Of a stretch of 64,000 nt of DNA, positions 8,714-18,243 are shown one piece after another. Source of the stretch: Methanospirillum purgamenti (GTDB taxonomy: Archaea; Halobacteriota; Methanomicrobia; Methanomicrobiales; Methanospirillaceae); NCBI RefSeq assembly GCF_018502485.1, contig NZ_CP075546.1. One strand, 5' to 3'. Each line of letters starts with the position of its first letter. The first letter of the stretch is position 1. Below the pieces are notes generated by a model, which made no database searches, was not told where the DNA came from, and was given only the letters and a program-made list of their open reading frames with translations. A program made the translations under genes and the position numbers.

Positions 8714-9430
8714 ATGCATTACTCCAATATTGGTTTTGCATTAGGATTTTTTCTTATCACTCTGGGTATTCCCTTGGACGGATATGCTCCGGAACCTAGA
8801 AATGCTCTGCTGGACGAATCTGAAAAAGAACAATCTCCATCTCAAACAGCAGGATCTGAACATCATCAAAAAAGCAGGCACCCATTTCATTGGATATGGA
8901 ATGATTTTCTATCAGATAACGATGTATTGAGCAGGATAGTCCGGGAACGGGTATCAGGGTACAGAAGAATTACAGCAACAAATGTTCTGGAACATGAAAC
9001 AAGAAAGAAAATATTTGCCCTTATTTGTGATAATCCGGGAATTGATCTGACAAGACTTGCTATCTTATCTAAAAGTAATGAAAACACATTAAGATACCAC
9101 ATCGATCGCCTGGCTGAAACAAAGTGTATCTCAATATTTGACCAGGGAAAATCATACCATTTCTTTGAAAACCACAATACCTTTTCAATGAAGGAGCAAT
9201 TGTTCCTCTCCCGGTCCTCATCTGGACTTACAGGAAAAATCCTCACCCTGGTACAACATAATCCGGGAATTTCGAGGAGAGAGATAGCAGAATGCCTCGG
9301 AATTGCAAGCCCAACGGTGACACGAACAGTCAGACACCTGGTTTATGAAGGATGCATTCGGTTAGTAAAAGATGGGAAATATACCAGGCATTATATTTCA
9401 AAAGAAAATCTGCAGAACAATCTCAATTAA
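8714..9430 (+). CDS. Tandem winged-helix transcriptional regulator with hydrophobic N-terminus
   Basis: A 238-residue protein with two winged-helix DNA-binding units. The first, about residues 90-150, contains R-K-K-I-F-A-L-I-C-D-N-P-G-I-D-L-T-R-L-A and a recognition helix with N-T-L-R-Y-H-I-D-R-L. The second, about 170-232, contains I-S-R-R-E-I-A-E-C-L-G-I-A-S-P-T-V-T-R-T-V-R-H-L. This double wHTH arrangement is common among archaeal predicted regulators (COG3398 type). Residues 6-22 are hydrophobic and could anchor it to the membrane. Its targets are unknown. Confidence 0.78.
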   Translation: MHYSNIGFALGFFLITLGIPLDGYAPEPRNALLDESEKEQSPSQTAGSEHHQKSRHPFHWIWNDFLSDNDVLSRIVRERVSGYRRITATNVLEHETRKKIFALICDNPGIDLTRLAILSKSNENTLRYHIDRLAETKCISIFDQGKSYHFFENHNTFSMKEQLFLSRSSSGLTGKILTLVQHNPGISRREIAECLGIASPTVTRTVRHLVYEGCIRLVKDGKYTRHYISKENLQNNLN

Positions 9431-9522
9431 CCATTATTTCTGAGTAAATCTTTTTTCTGCTGAAGGATATTTTTCAGTTTTGTGAAAACTCATCTGCTGA
9501 CAAAAAAAGGGATGTCCTGGGT

Positions 9523-11541
9523 TTACAGGAAGATAGGTGCAAAGACCACTGCAACGATTGCCATTAATTTGAGCAGAATGTTGAGAGCTGGTCCTGCAGT
9601 ATCCTTGAACGGATCTCCAACGGTGTCACCGGTAACCGCTGCTTTGTGAGCAAAGGAACCTTTTCCACCGGAGTGTCCCTGTTCGATGTACTTCTTGGTG
9701 TTGTCCCATGCTCCACCGGCATTTGCCATCATAACAGCAACGAGGAAACCAGAGGAGATTGAACCGACAAGAAGTCCTGCAAGGGCATGTGAACCAAGTG
9801 CAATACCAATGATAATCGGTGCTGCAATTGCCATTAATCCTGGGAGTATCATCTCACGCAGTGCTGCGTTGGTTGAGATAGTAATACAGGAAGCATAGTC
9901 CGGATCGGTCTTTCCTTCCATAAGTCCTGGGATTTCCTTAAACTGGCGGCGGACTTCTTCAACGATATATCCTGCTGCCTTTCCGACTGCCTTCATGGCA
10001 AAGGATGAGAACAGGAACGGAAGCATGGCACCGATGAGGATACCGACAAAGACAACCGGTTCAAGCATGTTGACCATCTCAAGCTTAACAGCCTGAGTGT
10101 ATGCGGCAAAGAGACCAAGAGCGGTCAGTGCTGCACCACCAATTGCAAATCCCTTCCCGATTGCAGCGGTTGTGTTTCCGACTGAATCAAGGGTATCGGT
10201 AATGGCACGAACGCCCGGACCCTGGTGGCTCATCTCTGCAATACCGCCTGCATTGTCTGCGATTGGGCCATATGCATCAACGGAGAGGGTAATACCAAGG
10301 GTTGCAAGCATACCAACACCGGCAAGGGCTACACCATAGATACCACCAAAGTAGTTTGCTATCAGGATAGCAGCTGCGACGATGATCACCGGGATGAAGG
10401 TTGACTCCATACCGACTGCAAGACCTGCAATGATATCGGTTGCTGCTCCGGTCTCTGCAGACTTGACAATGGACTGGGTTGGTTTATGATCATAGGATGT
10501 GTAATACTCTGTCACAATACCAATCAGGAATCCACCGACAAGACCAGCGATACAGGCAAAGAAGATACCAATGTTACCTGGAGCAAGCATCTCAACAAGA
10601 CCGTATACTGCAACAACAGTCAGAAGAAGACTTGCAAAGGTTCCCGAGTTGAATGCCTTGTGAATTGCATGTGCTTCGTTCTTGTTGGTCCGGACAAATA
10701 TGGAACCAATTACAGAGGCAATAATTCCAAGTCCTGCAATAAGCATCGGAAGGGCAATCAGGCTCATTGAGGGAACGCCCGGGAACTGGCTAGCCATACC
10801 GGCAGTTGCTCCGATAAGCATCGTTGCAATGACTGCACCAACGTATGACTCATACAGGTCAGCACCCATACCGGCGATATCACCGACATTGTCACCGACA
10901 TTATCTGCAATGACTGCCGGGTTCCGGGGATCATCCTCAGGAATGCCTGCTTCAACCTTTCCGACAAGGTCTGCACCAACATCGGCTGCCTTGGTAAAGA
11001 TACCGCCACCGACACGGGCAAACAGTGCAATAGATGATGCACCAAGAGAGAACCCGGAGAGAATGTTAATCGTTGCTTCATCCGTAACGCCAGTTATCCC
11101 GGTCATCAGGAAGAACATCAGAGACAGACCCAGCATACCAAGACCGACAACGGTCAGACCCATAACCATACCAGCCGAGAATGAAACCTTAAAGGCCGAT
11201 GCCATTCCCTGCTTTGCAGCATTTGCGGTTCTGACGTTTGCTTTTGTTGCGGAGAACATGCCGATAAAACCAGCAAGGGCAGAAAGACCTGCTCCGACAA
11301 CATAACAGACAGCGGTGAGTGGGTTGATAATCAAAGACAAAACGACCGCAAGAACAATGACGAACACCAGAATTGCAGTGTACTGCCGTTTCAGGTAGGT
11401 CATTGCACCAAGGTGAATGGCTGCGGCAATCTTCTGCATCAGGTCATCACCCGGAGATTCCTTTTTCATCCGGGCGTAGCTGAGACCAGCGAAGATAAGC
11501 CCGATAAGGGCACAAACCGGTACAATATATAACATATCCAT
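9523..11541 (-). CDS. hppA: Membrane-bound cation-translocating pyrophosphatase, K+-dependent type
   Basis: An integral membrane pump of about 16 helices and 672 residues that couples PPi hydrolysis to export of Na+ and/or H+. The catalytic loop D-V-G-A-D-L-V-G-K-V-E with the acidic stretch NVGDNVGDIAGMGADLYESY is intact, as are the later D-x-x-x-D motifs. The sequence GNTTAAIGKGFAIGGAAL carries alanine where K+-independent enzymes have lysine, marking the K+-dependent class; whether it pumps Na+ or H+ is not settled. I chose ATG 11541 because GGACGTGAT, one mismatch from the ideal ribosome site, lies 4 bases upstream; an ATG at 11535 is also possible, while a GTG at 11550 overlaps that site. 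Neighbours: convergent to the wHTH gene. Confidence 0.95.
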   Translation of the reverse strand: MDMLYIVPVCALIGLIFAGLSYARMKKESPGDDLMQKIAAAIHLGAMTYLKRQYTAILVFVIVLAVVLSLIINPLTAVCYVVGAGLSALAGFIGMFSATKANVRTANAAKQGMASAFKVSFSAGMVMGLTVVGLGMLGLSLMFFLMTGITGVTDEATINILSGFSLGASSIALFARVGGGIFTKAADVGADLVGKVEAGIPEDDPRNPAVIADNVGDNVGDIAGMGADLYESYVGAVIATMLIGATAGMASQFPGVPSMSLIALPMLIAGLGIIASVIGSIFVRTNKNEAHAIHKAFNSGTFASLLLTVVAVYGLVEMLAPGNIGIFFACIAGLVGGFLIGIVTEYYTSYDHKPTQSIVKSAETGAATDIIAGLAVGMESTFIPVIIVAAAILIANYFGGIYGVALAGVGMLATLGITLSVDAYGPIADNAGGIAEMSHQGPGVRAITDTLDSVGNTTAAIGKGFAIGGAALTALGLFAAYTQAVKLEMVNMLEPVVFVGILIGAMLPFLFSSFAMKAVGKAAGYIVEEVRRQFKEIPGLMEGKTDPDYASCITISTNAALREMILPGLMAIAAPIIIGIALGSHALAGLLVGSISSGFLVAVMMANAGGAWDNTKKYIEQGHSGGKGSFAHKAAVTGDTVGDPFKDTAGPALNILLKLMAIVAVVFAPIFL

Positions 11542-11634
11542 TCGTATCACGTCCAGTCAGAAACTGAGAATCGAGACGGTGATCTGTTATCATTCGTTGA
11601 TTATACGTAAATAACGATACGAATTGGAACCGCG

Positions 11635-11646
11635 CTATTTATATGT
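11635..11646 (-). promoter_or_regulatory. Probable TATA box of the pyrophosphatase gene
   Basis: On the minus strand this reads acatataaatag, a strong archaeal TATA box, about 95 bases before the chosen start. Transcription would begin near 11612, giving a leader of roughly 70 bases. The complementary strand is also AT-rich here, so it could serve the divergent TPR gene. Confidence 0.5.
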
Positions 11647-11730
11647 CGGTTCACCAGGAATACTCGCCCATATCAAAAACGCGGTTTTAGATCCACAAGC
11701 CATTTCTTTTTCCCCTGCATTTTGATCTCA

Positions 11731-12645
11731 ATGTTTTTCCGGCTGATAATCCTCATCCTGTTTATTATCCCCGGAGTAACGGCCTTTGGTAATGTGACGA
11801 ATTCCAGTGATAACCTGTCAGCCCTTTTGGTCGAAAAGAACAAGGAATTAATCCTCACTGCATTTGAAAACGGGATACAAATGTTTGGAGAGGATGATAT
11901 CAGGCTGCACCAGGATCAGTTATATAAAGACCTGGCAACCGGACTTGCTCACCGGGGAGATTATTCTGCCGCCGCAGATCTCCTCCTCCTGATTCCGGAT
12001 GAGGAACGCTCATACGACAGTACCCTCCTTCTTGCCTTTGTATATACCCGGATGAACAAATATGACCAGGCACTCAAAACGGTTACAGCCTTACGGGCAA
12101 AATACCCGGATGATACAGATCTGGACAATGCAGCGGCATATATCCTCTCAATATCCGGGGATCCACATAATGCACGACGAATAATGGAGAAATTGGGAAG
12201 TCAGATCGATAAAAACGGTCCGTTTCTGGATACCTGGGGAACCATCCTTGCAGCCGAAGGAGAAATCACCAAAGCTGAAAAAGCCCTGAAATCCGCATAC
12301 TTACTTCTTCCCCATGATGCTGAAGTTCTGTCCCATCTTGCTGATGTATACGCTCAGCAGGGACGACTAGCAGATGCCCAGGATTTATACCAACGTGCAG
12401 TCAGGAGTGATCCGGCATATGGGGACGCTGCAAAAAAATATGCTCTGGTGCTCAAAGACCTTGGACGGTATCCAGAGGCAGTACACGTAATCAGGAAAAC
12501 TATCCGGCTCATGCCAGGAGATCCTGACCTTATCGCATGGGAACAGGAAGTGGACGCTATCCTTCTTGCCTGGTATAAAACACAGGAAGAAGAAGCAAAA
12601 AAACCACTTCTTACAAAACGAGTGGCTCGGGGGAATCATTCATGA
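11731..12645 (+). CDS. Exported or membrane-anchored TPR protein
   Basis: About 304 residues. A hydrophobic N-terminal segment (MFFRLIILILFIIPGVTAFG) looks like a signal peptide or anchor, and N-x-T/S sites follow. The rest is made of TPR-like helical pairs; the clearest are A-E-V-L-S-H-L-A-D-V-Y-A-Q-Q-G-R-L-A-D-A and D-A-A-K-K-Y-A-L-V-L-K-D-L-G-R-Y-P-E-A in the second half. The family gives protein-binding scaffolds; the partner is unknown. A TTG at 11722 is a less likely start. Its 3' end overlaps the convergent polB gene by 35 bases. Confidence 0.75.
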   Translation: MFFRLIILILFIIPGVTAFGNVTNSSDNLSALLVEKNKELILTAFENGIQMFGEDDIRLHQDQLYKDLATGLAHRGDYSAAADLLLLIPDEERSYDSTLLLAFVYTRMNKYDQALKTVTALRAKYPDDTDLDNAAAYILSISGDPHNARRIMEKLGSQIDKNGPFLDTWGTILAAEGEITKAEKALKSAYLLLPHDAEVLSHLADVYAQQGRLADAQDLYQRAVRSDPAYGDAAKKYALVLKDLGRYPEAVHVIRKTIRLMPGDPDLIAWEQEVDAILLAWYKTQEEEAKKPLLTKRVARGNHS

Positions 12646-14035
12646 AATCATGCACCCGGGGCTGGAGTGTTGTCAGATCAAGTGAGATGGCAACCGCCGG
12701 AGTCGGCTGAATATTCATCTGTTTCTGAAACGCCGTCTGACTCTGCCATGTCCCTGAGTTGATGCCCAGGACATTGCGATATCTGCTGATTCCAAAAATA
12801 TGGACATGGCCGGTATGCACCACTTCAGGGATGGGATCGATAATCAGCCGGTCCACGGTATCTGCAGCAATTGGGGTTCTTTTCCCATAACATGGAGCAA
12901 GGTGACGGCGTTTAAGCATCTCAGGGATGACGTCATAGGCTTTCTCATAGCTCGCCCCCGGCATAAGACCGATGAGATCGTCAAATGATCTCCCATGATA
13001 CATCAGTACTCTCACTCCCTGCAGGTTGACGAGAGCGGGATTTTCGACAAACAGGCAATTGCTGGAATAATTTTTCCTGAACTTTTCAGGGATGACCGGT
13101 TGTGGTTCGGCCCCCCGCACCACGTCATGATTTCCGGGAGCGAGAATTATCTTCAGATGGGAAGGCAGGTCTGAGAGCATCGTTCCAAGCACATCATACT
13201 GCTCATAAATATTGGGGATAACGAGTTCTTTGTCCTGGTCAGGGTAAATACCAATTCCGTCTACTAGGTCACCGGCTACAAGAAGGTAGGAGACCTCACT
13301 GTCGCTCAGCCAGTCTGCAAACCGGTTCCATTCATCATCAAGGAACGTATCACTTCCAACATGGACATCAGATATCAGGACTGCGGCCCCTTTCCGGTCA
13401 CTCGTGTAGGGAGCATAAGAAAACGGAATATCAGGCCTGAATATCTGGTCGGCAAAGATGAGGTTTCCTTCACTTGAGAGTGAGCCACGAACCCCGATAA
13501 CCTCATCAGGGACAATTCGCTCTGCCTCTGAAAAATCCGGTCGGTCTTTATTAAACAGGGCCATGACAGACCCGGTTGAATCCTCTATCTCTGCCATCCG
13601 GTGACCATTACCGGTGCTCCGGACCTCCATGACCATGCCACAGACAGCAAACTCCTCCTGTTTATACCGGCTGTTTCGTTTGAGTGCCTCAATGGGAACC
13701 GGATTACATCTCCCCCGGATCATACCGGAGAGTCTGGCATACCGGTCTGCAAAATAGACAATGTAGTCCTCCACCCTCCCCACCGGCTTCGAGGTTCCCA
13801 TCCGGCCGGAGATGATCTCCACTTCAGGATCACACAAAAACCGCACACCATCTCGTGAAGGGAGAAGACCAGGAATATGCCTGAGTGAAACTACCACACA
13901 ATCATCAGGAACGCCGGAGATGATCGTGTCAATAAGCCGATCATCTTTCTGTTCGCGGATATATCTGACCACGTCCGGATGAACCTGGAGTTTTGTATCC
14001 AGAAACCGTTCCACGATCATGGTGCTGTCAAGCAT
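12611..14035 (-). CDS. polB: DNA polymerase D small subunit DP1 (3'-5' exonuclease)
   Basis: A 474-residue proofreading subunit of the archaeal replicative polymerase PolD. An OB-fold region (about residues 130-190) precedes a calcineurin-like phosphoesterase domain. Metal-binding motifs are visible in order: LISDVHVGSD, LLVAGDLVDG, LAPGNHDVVR, Y-H-G-R-S-F-D-D and HTGHVHIFG. The terminal NSGTWQSQTAFQKQMNIQP is highly conserved in DP1. Length is normal for Methanomicrobiales. The large subunit is not in this window. The gene is divergent from the signal peptidase gene, with about 100 bases between them. Confidence 0.95.
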   Translation of the reverse strand: MLDSTMIVERFLDTKLQVHPDVVRYIREQKDDRLIDTIISGVPDDCVVVSLRHIPGLLPSRDGVRFLCDPEVEIISGRMGTSKPVGRVEDYIVYFADRYARLSGMIRGRCNPVPIEALKRNSRYKQEEFAVCGMVMEVRSTGNGHRMAEIEDSTGSVMALFNKDRPDFSEAERIVPDEVIGVRGSLSSEGNLIFADQIFRPDIPFSYAPYTSDRKGAAVLISDVHVGSDTFLDDEWNRFADWLSDSEVSYLLVAGDLVDGIGIYPDQDKELVIPNIYEQYDVLGTMLSDLPSHLKIILAPGNHDVVRGAEPQPVIPEKFRKNYSSNCLFVENPALVNLQGVRVLMYHGRSFDDLIGLMPGASYEKAYDVIPEMLKRRHLAPCYGKRTPIAADTVDRLIIDPIPEVVHTGHVHIFGISRYRNVLGINSGTWQSQTAFQKQMNIQPTPAVAISLDLTTLQPRVHDFMNDSPEPLVL

Positions 14036-14134
14036 TCTGCACTAGTACCTTCAGCACGAATGAAAATATACCCGTCTGACCATGTCAGGAAGTGAACCCT
14101 TAAGAGGCCAGATCTAAAACCATATACAGACATC

Positions 14135-14842
14135 ATGGCAGATCAAAACGCCAAACAAACAATACGGGATAAAATTATCACATTCTGGAAGAGCGACGGG
14201 CAGTTCCCCTCAGCTGTCAGGGAGATAGCATCTGTTCTGGTAACCGTGGGTGCCATTGTTGCAATACTTCTGCTGATCTGTGGAACATGGCCGGCAATTG
14301 TGACCATCGAATCAGAGAGTATGGTACCGCACATGAACGTGGGTGACCTGGTGTTAGTGGTTGCCGGCGACCGGTACGGTGAGTTACAAAGTCTTGAAGA
14401 AGGCAATGCATCCGGGTATGAAAAGTTCGGGATGCCTGGTGATGTAATAATATACCGACCGAACGGGAACACCGAACTTCATCCGATAATTCACCGGGCC
14501 ATGTTCTGGGTTGATGAAGGAGAGGAGATCGTTGTAGAGGCAGGAATGAAAACTGCGACATATACCGCTCCTCATGAGGGATATATCACCAAAGGAGATA
14601 ATAACCCGGTTATCGACCAGGTTGGCTGGTCAAATTATCGTAATCTTGGCGGACCGATTGAACCGGTTAAGAAGGAGTGGATCATCGGGAAAGCGATGTA
14701 CTCTGTTCCCTACATCGGATACCTGCCATTAAATATTGTCCCGGTCATCATCATTGTTGTTGTAATTATGGTGCTCCACGAACTCTATCTCCGTAGCCGG
14801 GCAAAACGGGAAGAAGAGACAAACAAAAAGAGGAACAGGTAA
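14135..14842 (+). CDS. Archaeal signal peptidase I (S26B, Ser/His type)
   Basis: A 235-residue membrane protease that removes signal peptides on the outer face of the membrane. A helix at about 33-55 is followed by the catalytic serine in ESESMVPHMNVGDLV (Ser62). The general base is histidine, not lysine, in HPIIHRAM (His120), and conserved aspartates occur in ITKGDNNPVIDQ (Asp155, Asp161). A second helix lies near the C-terminus (about 195-220), after which the tail is basic. It ends 4 bases before cofH, so the two are probably co-transcribed although functionally unrelated. Confidence 0.93.
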   Translation: MADQNAKQTIRDKIITFWKSDGQFPSAVREIASVLVTVGAIVAILLLICGTWPAIVTIESESMVPHMNVGDLVLVVAGDRYGELQSLEEGNASGYEKFGMPGDVIIYRPNGNTELHPIIHRAMFWVDEGEEIVVEAGMKTATYTAPHEGYITKGDNNPVIDQVGWSNYRNLGGPIEPVKKEWIIGKAMYSVPYIGYLPLNIVPVIIIVVVIMVLHELYLRSRAKREEETNKKRNR

Positions 14843-14846
14843 GCGT

Positions 14847-15932
14847 ATGGATCTCCATACTCTTTTATCAGATACCCTGGCAGGACATCGCCTCACCCCA
14901 GATGAAGCGGCTTTTCTCTTTTCTGTATCCGGACAGGAGGTATTCGACCTGTTTCGGGCAGCAGATGAGGTCTGCAGAAGAAAGAACGGAAACAGGGTCA
15001 CATTTGTCAGGAACCAGAATATCCATATCACCAACATCTGTAAAAACCTCTGTGGATTTTGCGGGTTTGGCAGGACCAAAAAGAGTCCTGGGGCGTACCT
15101 GTTTGGTGAGGATGAGGTAAAGGAACAGGCACGGTATGCAAAAGAACGGAATGTTACAGAGATATGTTTTCTCTCCGGTGTTCATCCTGACTTTACCCTT
15201 GAAACATACCTGCAGTTTATGAAATGGGTGCATGAGATTCACCCGACTGTTCATATTCATGCATTTTCTCCTGATGAGATAGACTTCGTCGCACGAAAGG
15301 CAGATCTTCCAACTCCGGAGGTTATCAGGCAGCTGATGGCAGGAGGTCTTGGAACCCTGCAGGGAACTGCTGCAGAAATCCTGGTTGATGAGGTCAGAAA
15401 AACCATCTGTCCGGCAAAGGTGAAGACCGACGTCTGGGAACGGATTGCCCGTGAGGCTCATAGTCTTGGTCTTCGATCAACAGCGACCATCATGTACGGA
15501 TCAACCGAAACCGCCCGTGAAAGGGCTGAACACCTGGACAGAATCAGAAGGATCCAGGATGATACCGGAGGATTCACAGAGATGGTTCTCCTCACGTACA
15601 TCCACCAAAAAACGCCTCTGTACGAAAAGGGTCTGGTCAGGTATGGTCCGACCGGCAGGGATGATCTGGTCACGACTGCTGTCTGCCGGCTGTTTTTGGA
15701 TAACTTTGATCATATCCAGGTATCATGGCCAAAACTTGGGACAAAGATGACACAGATGGCCCTTTTGGCCGGTGCAGATGACCTTGCTGGCACGATGTAT
15801 CTTGATGATGTGACCGGAGAAGCAGGAGGATCCACCGGGGAATATCTGACTCCTGATGAAATGGAATATATCTGTTCAGATCTTGGGAAAGTCCTCGCTG
15901 AACGGACGACACTCTATAAAATAATACAATAA
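14847..15932 (+). CDS. cofH: FO synthase subunit 2, radical SAM enzyme of F420 biosynthesis
   Basis: CofH joins tyrosine-derived p-hydroxybenzyl to 5-amino-6-ribitylaminouracil, the first step to the deazaflavin FO, precursor of coenzyme F420. The radical SAM cluster motif CxxxCxxC is at Cys65, Cys69 and Cys72 (CKNLCGFC). Other CofH marks are GTAAEILVDEVRKTICP near residue 170 and S-W-P-K-L-G near 292. Length (361 residues) fits. CofG, the partner subunit, is not in the window. The start is ATG at 14847, 4 bases after the signal peptidase stop. CofG was considered and rejected because the T-A-A-E-I-L...I-C-P-x-K pattern is CofH-like. Confidence 0.93.
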   Translation: MDLHTLLSDTLAGHRLTPDEAAFLFSVSGQEVFDLFRAADEVCRRKNGNRVTFVRNQNIHITNICKNLCGFCGFGRTKKSPGAYLFGEDEVKEQARYAKERNVTEICFLSGVHPDFTLETYLQFMKWVHEIHPTVHIHAFSPDEIDFVARKADLPTPEVIRQLMAGGLGTLQGTAAEILVDEVRKTICPAKVKTDVWERIAREAHSLGLRSTATIMYGSTETARERAEHLDRIRRIQDDTGGFTEMVLLTYIHQKTPLYEKGLVRYGPTGRDDLVTTAVCRLFLDNFDHIQVSWPKLGTKMTQMALLAGADDLAGTMYLDDVTGEAGGSTGEYLTPDEMEYICSDLGKVLAERTTLYKIIQ

Positions 15933-15947
15933 AAAAGTGGACAGGAA

Positions 15948-16412
15948 TCAGAGGCCGCGCTTTATCTGCCTGATGTCTGCCCCGGCGACATTGGCACCTC
16001 TGAAATCTGCCCTGGTTACCGTTGCTCCGGTCAGACGAGCACCCTGAAGGTTTGTATTCAGAAACACGGCATCAGTCAGATCGGTGTTTGAGAGATTTGC
16101 CCGGCTGAGATCTGCCCCGGCAAAATTTGCTTTTTTCAGATTGCAAAATTCAAAATCAACCTCGGCAAGCCGTGCCCCATTTAAATTGATCCCTTCAAGA
16201 GATAGTCCGGTAAGATGAGCCCCCCTCAAATCCGGACGTTTTCTTGGATTTGCCGCTTTCCATTGATTCCATGAAGCGACCCCTCCTTTTATTGCTTCAA
16301 CCTGTTCTGCTTCTGACACTCCGCCCACCTGTTTGTGTGATAATTTGTTTGATATTACTATATCTGTTATCAGGCGCAGTGGGGAAATATACTCATCTAA
16401 AACATGTGACAT
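15948..16412 (-). CDS. Pentapeptide-repeat protein
   Basis: Residues 60-150 form a run of A(D/N)LxX pentapeptides, such as ADLSRANLSNTDLTDAVFLN, which should fold as a right-handed quadrilateral beta-helix. The first 55 residues are not repetitive and include V-A-S-W-N-Q-W-K, a lead-in seen before other pentapeptide domains. Function cannot be assigned; some relatives mimic DNA but many have no known role. It converges with cofH, 15 bases away. The protein has no signal peptide. Confidence 0.85.
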   Translation of the reverse strand: MSHVLDEYISPLRLITDIVISNKLSHKQVGGVSEAEQVEAIKGGVASWNQWKAANPRKRPDLRGAHLTGLSLEGINLNGARLAEVDFEFCNLKKANFAGADLSRANLSNTDLTDAVFLNTNLQGARLTGATVTRADFRGANVAGADIRQIKRGL

Positions 16413-16436
16413 AGGAAACCTTTTTGAGTTACCTAC

Positions 16437-17582
16437 ATGATGACTGAGAGTATGAGACGCAGCATATTCTATATAATATCCGGCATCGCTGCGTTGGTGC
16501 TCTTTGTTGCGGTTAGTAGCGCAGCATTTGCTCCAACTTTTCAGCAGATGCCACTCAGCATGAAAGGGTCTTCGGATGCGAGCCCGTATAATGACGAAGC
16601 ATTCATGACCGAAGCAGAGAAGGCAATCAAGAAGATTTCGAACTCCACGGTCCCGACCGGTTCAAAGCTGAGTGAAGTAACCGACGCATATTACCGGCTT
16701 ATCATGGAGAATGTGAGTCCGGAATTCTTTGCAGATGCAAATAATATTGTCGGCTATCTTTATTACACATCGATGGCAGGCTCCACGTTTGAAGACTACC
16801 ATTCATATCTCAATTCAGTCTCCCGTTCTTCTGATGGATCAGAGTACTATACTGTTGTAGACCAGTACTACCAGGTGTCTGCCGAGTTCTGGAACAAGAT
16901 TAAAGATAAATTCCCGAACATGACGATGTACACCCTGCCTGATGCTTCAGCAGCACTTCCTCAGGAAGAAGAGGAGCAGCAGGGCAGCACCCTTGAAGGT
17001 CTCGAGATAGCCATCCCAATGACGCAAAAGACTCCTGACCCGTCAAGCCCTGACCTGACAGAGAAGTTCAAAACAATTACTGTCCGTTGGTTTGAGGACT
17101 ACGTAGATCAGGCAAATAAACCGGATGATGATCCTTTCAATGACAAGACTGAAAAGTCTCCAGGTCACCGGTTCCTGATTGGAGAGGGTGTTGACTGGGC
17201 AGATACAACATACATGGACCTTGTCAGCATGAATATCGCAGAGGACTTTTATGACAAGGCTAATTACATAGATGCATTCTTCTACCTTATCTCAGAGGCA
17301 AAGGACCGGTACGAAGGATATATTGATGACCGGAGCTTTGTCTCATCTGTCTCAAATGGTCAGGAAAATTATGATAACGCAAAGAAATATTATGACGAGG
17401 CACAAAAGGCAATCGGACACTTTGACGATATCATTCCAAACGGAACCAATAGTACACTCCCCAAGTTCCCTGAGTTTGGTGAAGTGAGTATGGGTGGCCA
17501 GGAGATGGGAGAATTAGGATTTGTCACCGGTGATATGGCTGATTACTTAAGTGGCGGAACAGCAGATTCTACCGATAATTAA
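16437..17582 (+). CDS. Membrane-anchored or exported protein of unknown function
   Basis: A 381-residue protein with one N-terminal hydrophobic helix (about residues 8-30, IFYIISGIAALVLFVAVSSA) and a long acidic, tyrosine-rich outer part with several N-x-S/T sites. Residues 180-260 include a low-complexity E-E-E-E-Q-Q stretch and D/P-rich sequence. No conserved catalytic motif is visible and I do not recognise a family. Two adjacent ATGs (16437, 16440) could start it. It lies 11 bases before the PfpI-like gene on the same strand, so they may be an operon. Confidence 0.7.
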   Translation: MMTESMRRSIFYIISGIAALVLFVAVSSAAFAPTFQQMPLSMKGSSDASPYNDEAFMTEAEKAIKKISNSTVPTGSKLSEVTDAYYRLIMENVSPEFFADANNIVGYLYYTSMAGSTFEDYHSYLNSVSRSSDGSEYYTVVDQYYQVSAEFWNKIKDKFPNMTMYTLPDASAALPQEEEEQQGSTLEGLEIAIPMTQKTPDPSSPDLTEKFKTITVRWFEDYVDQANKPDDDPFNDKTEKSPGHRFLIGEGVDWADTTYMDLVSMNIAEDFYDKANYIDAFFYLISEAKDRYEGYIDDRSFVSSVSNGQENYDNAKKYYDEAQKAIGHFDDIIPNGTNSTLPKFPEFGEVSMGGQEMGELGFVTGDMADYLSGGTADSTDN

Positions 17583-17593
17583 AATTTTTTTCC

Positions 17594-18175
17594 ATGAAGA
17601 TCCTCATCGCAGTCCCTCCTGCCCAGTACCATGACAAGGAACTGGCCCAGGTTACGGCAGTATTTGATCATAATAAGATCCCGTATGAGTTTGCCTCACG
17701 GGAAGCAGGCCAGGCAAAAGGAACTTTTGGTGGAAGAGTCTTTGTTCCACTCAGTTTTGAGGACGTGATACTAACACGCGAAGAGGAATTTGATGCTCTG
17801 ACTATTCTTGGCGGTCAGGGAGCCCAGGCTCATTTCTGGAATAATCCGGACCTGTTAGAACTGGTCAAGATCTTCCGGATACACCGGAAGGTAATTGGTG
17901 GTATCAGTACCGGTCCGGTCGTGATGGCAAAGGCAGGCATTCTCAAAAAGAGGCCTGCAACTGTCATATCCGGGATGGCTATCAGGGAGATGATGAAGAT
18001 GGATGTGAAGTTTGAAGATAAACCATTCGTTTTTTTAGACCGACTTGTAACAGCACGGGATCCCAGTGATGCAAAACGATTTGCAGAATTAATTGTTGAA
18101 TATCTGTATGGGAACCCTGAGTTTAACGGCCCACAGGTTGTCCCTGCGCCAAACAAACTTGGATTTGATATTTAA
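17594..18175 (+). CDS. DJ-1/PfpI-like protein with serine at the nucleophile position
   Basis: A 193-residue protein of the DJ-1/ThiJ/PfpI fold. Recognisable parts are the N-terminal K-I-L-I-A-V-P-P strand, a conserved-position glutamate or aspartate region, L-G-G-Q-G-A-Q near 72-78, and the nucleophile elbow IGGISTGPVVMAKAGIL at about 101-117. In PfpI and DJ-1 the elbow reads A-I-C-H-G-P; here the aligned residue is Ser105. The usual cysteine-dependent peptidase or glyoxalase chemistry is therefore doubtful. It follows the unknown membrane protein gene by 11 bases. Confidence 0.82.
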   Translation: MKILIAVPPAQYHDKELAQVTAVFDHNKIPYEFASREAGQAKGTFGGRVFVPLSFEDVILTREEEFDALTILGGQGAQAHFWNNPDLLELVKIFRIHRKVIGGISTGPVVMAKAGILKKRPATVISGMAIREMMKMDVKFEDKPFVFLDRLVTARDPSDAKRFAELIVEYLYGNPEFNGPQVVPAPNKLGFDI

Positions 18176-18243
18176 GTATCCTTTAAAATCCTTCAACTTC
18201 ATTAAATAATTCTTAAATTATACTTCGTCGAGAGATATATGCA

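Noticed and set aside
9523..11550. GTG 11550 as start of the pyrophosphatase
   Set aside because: The GTG is part of the GGACGTGAT ribosome site that serves the ATG at 11541 or 11535.
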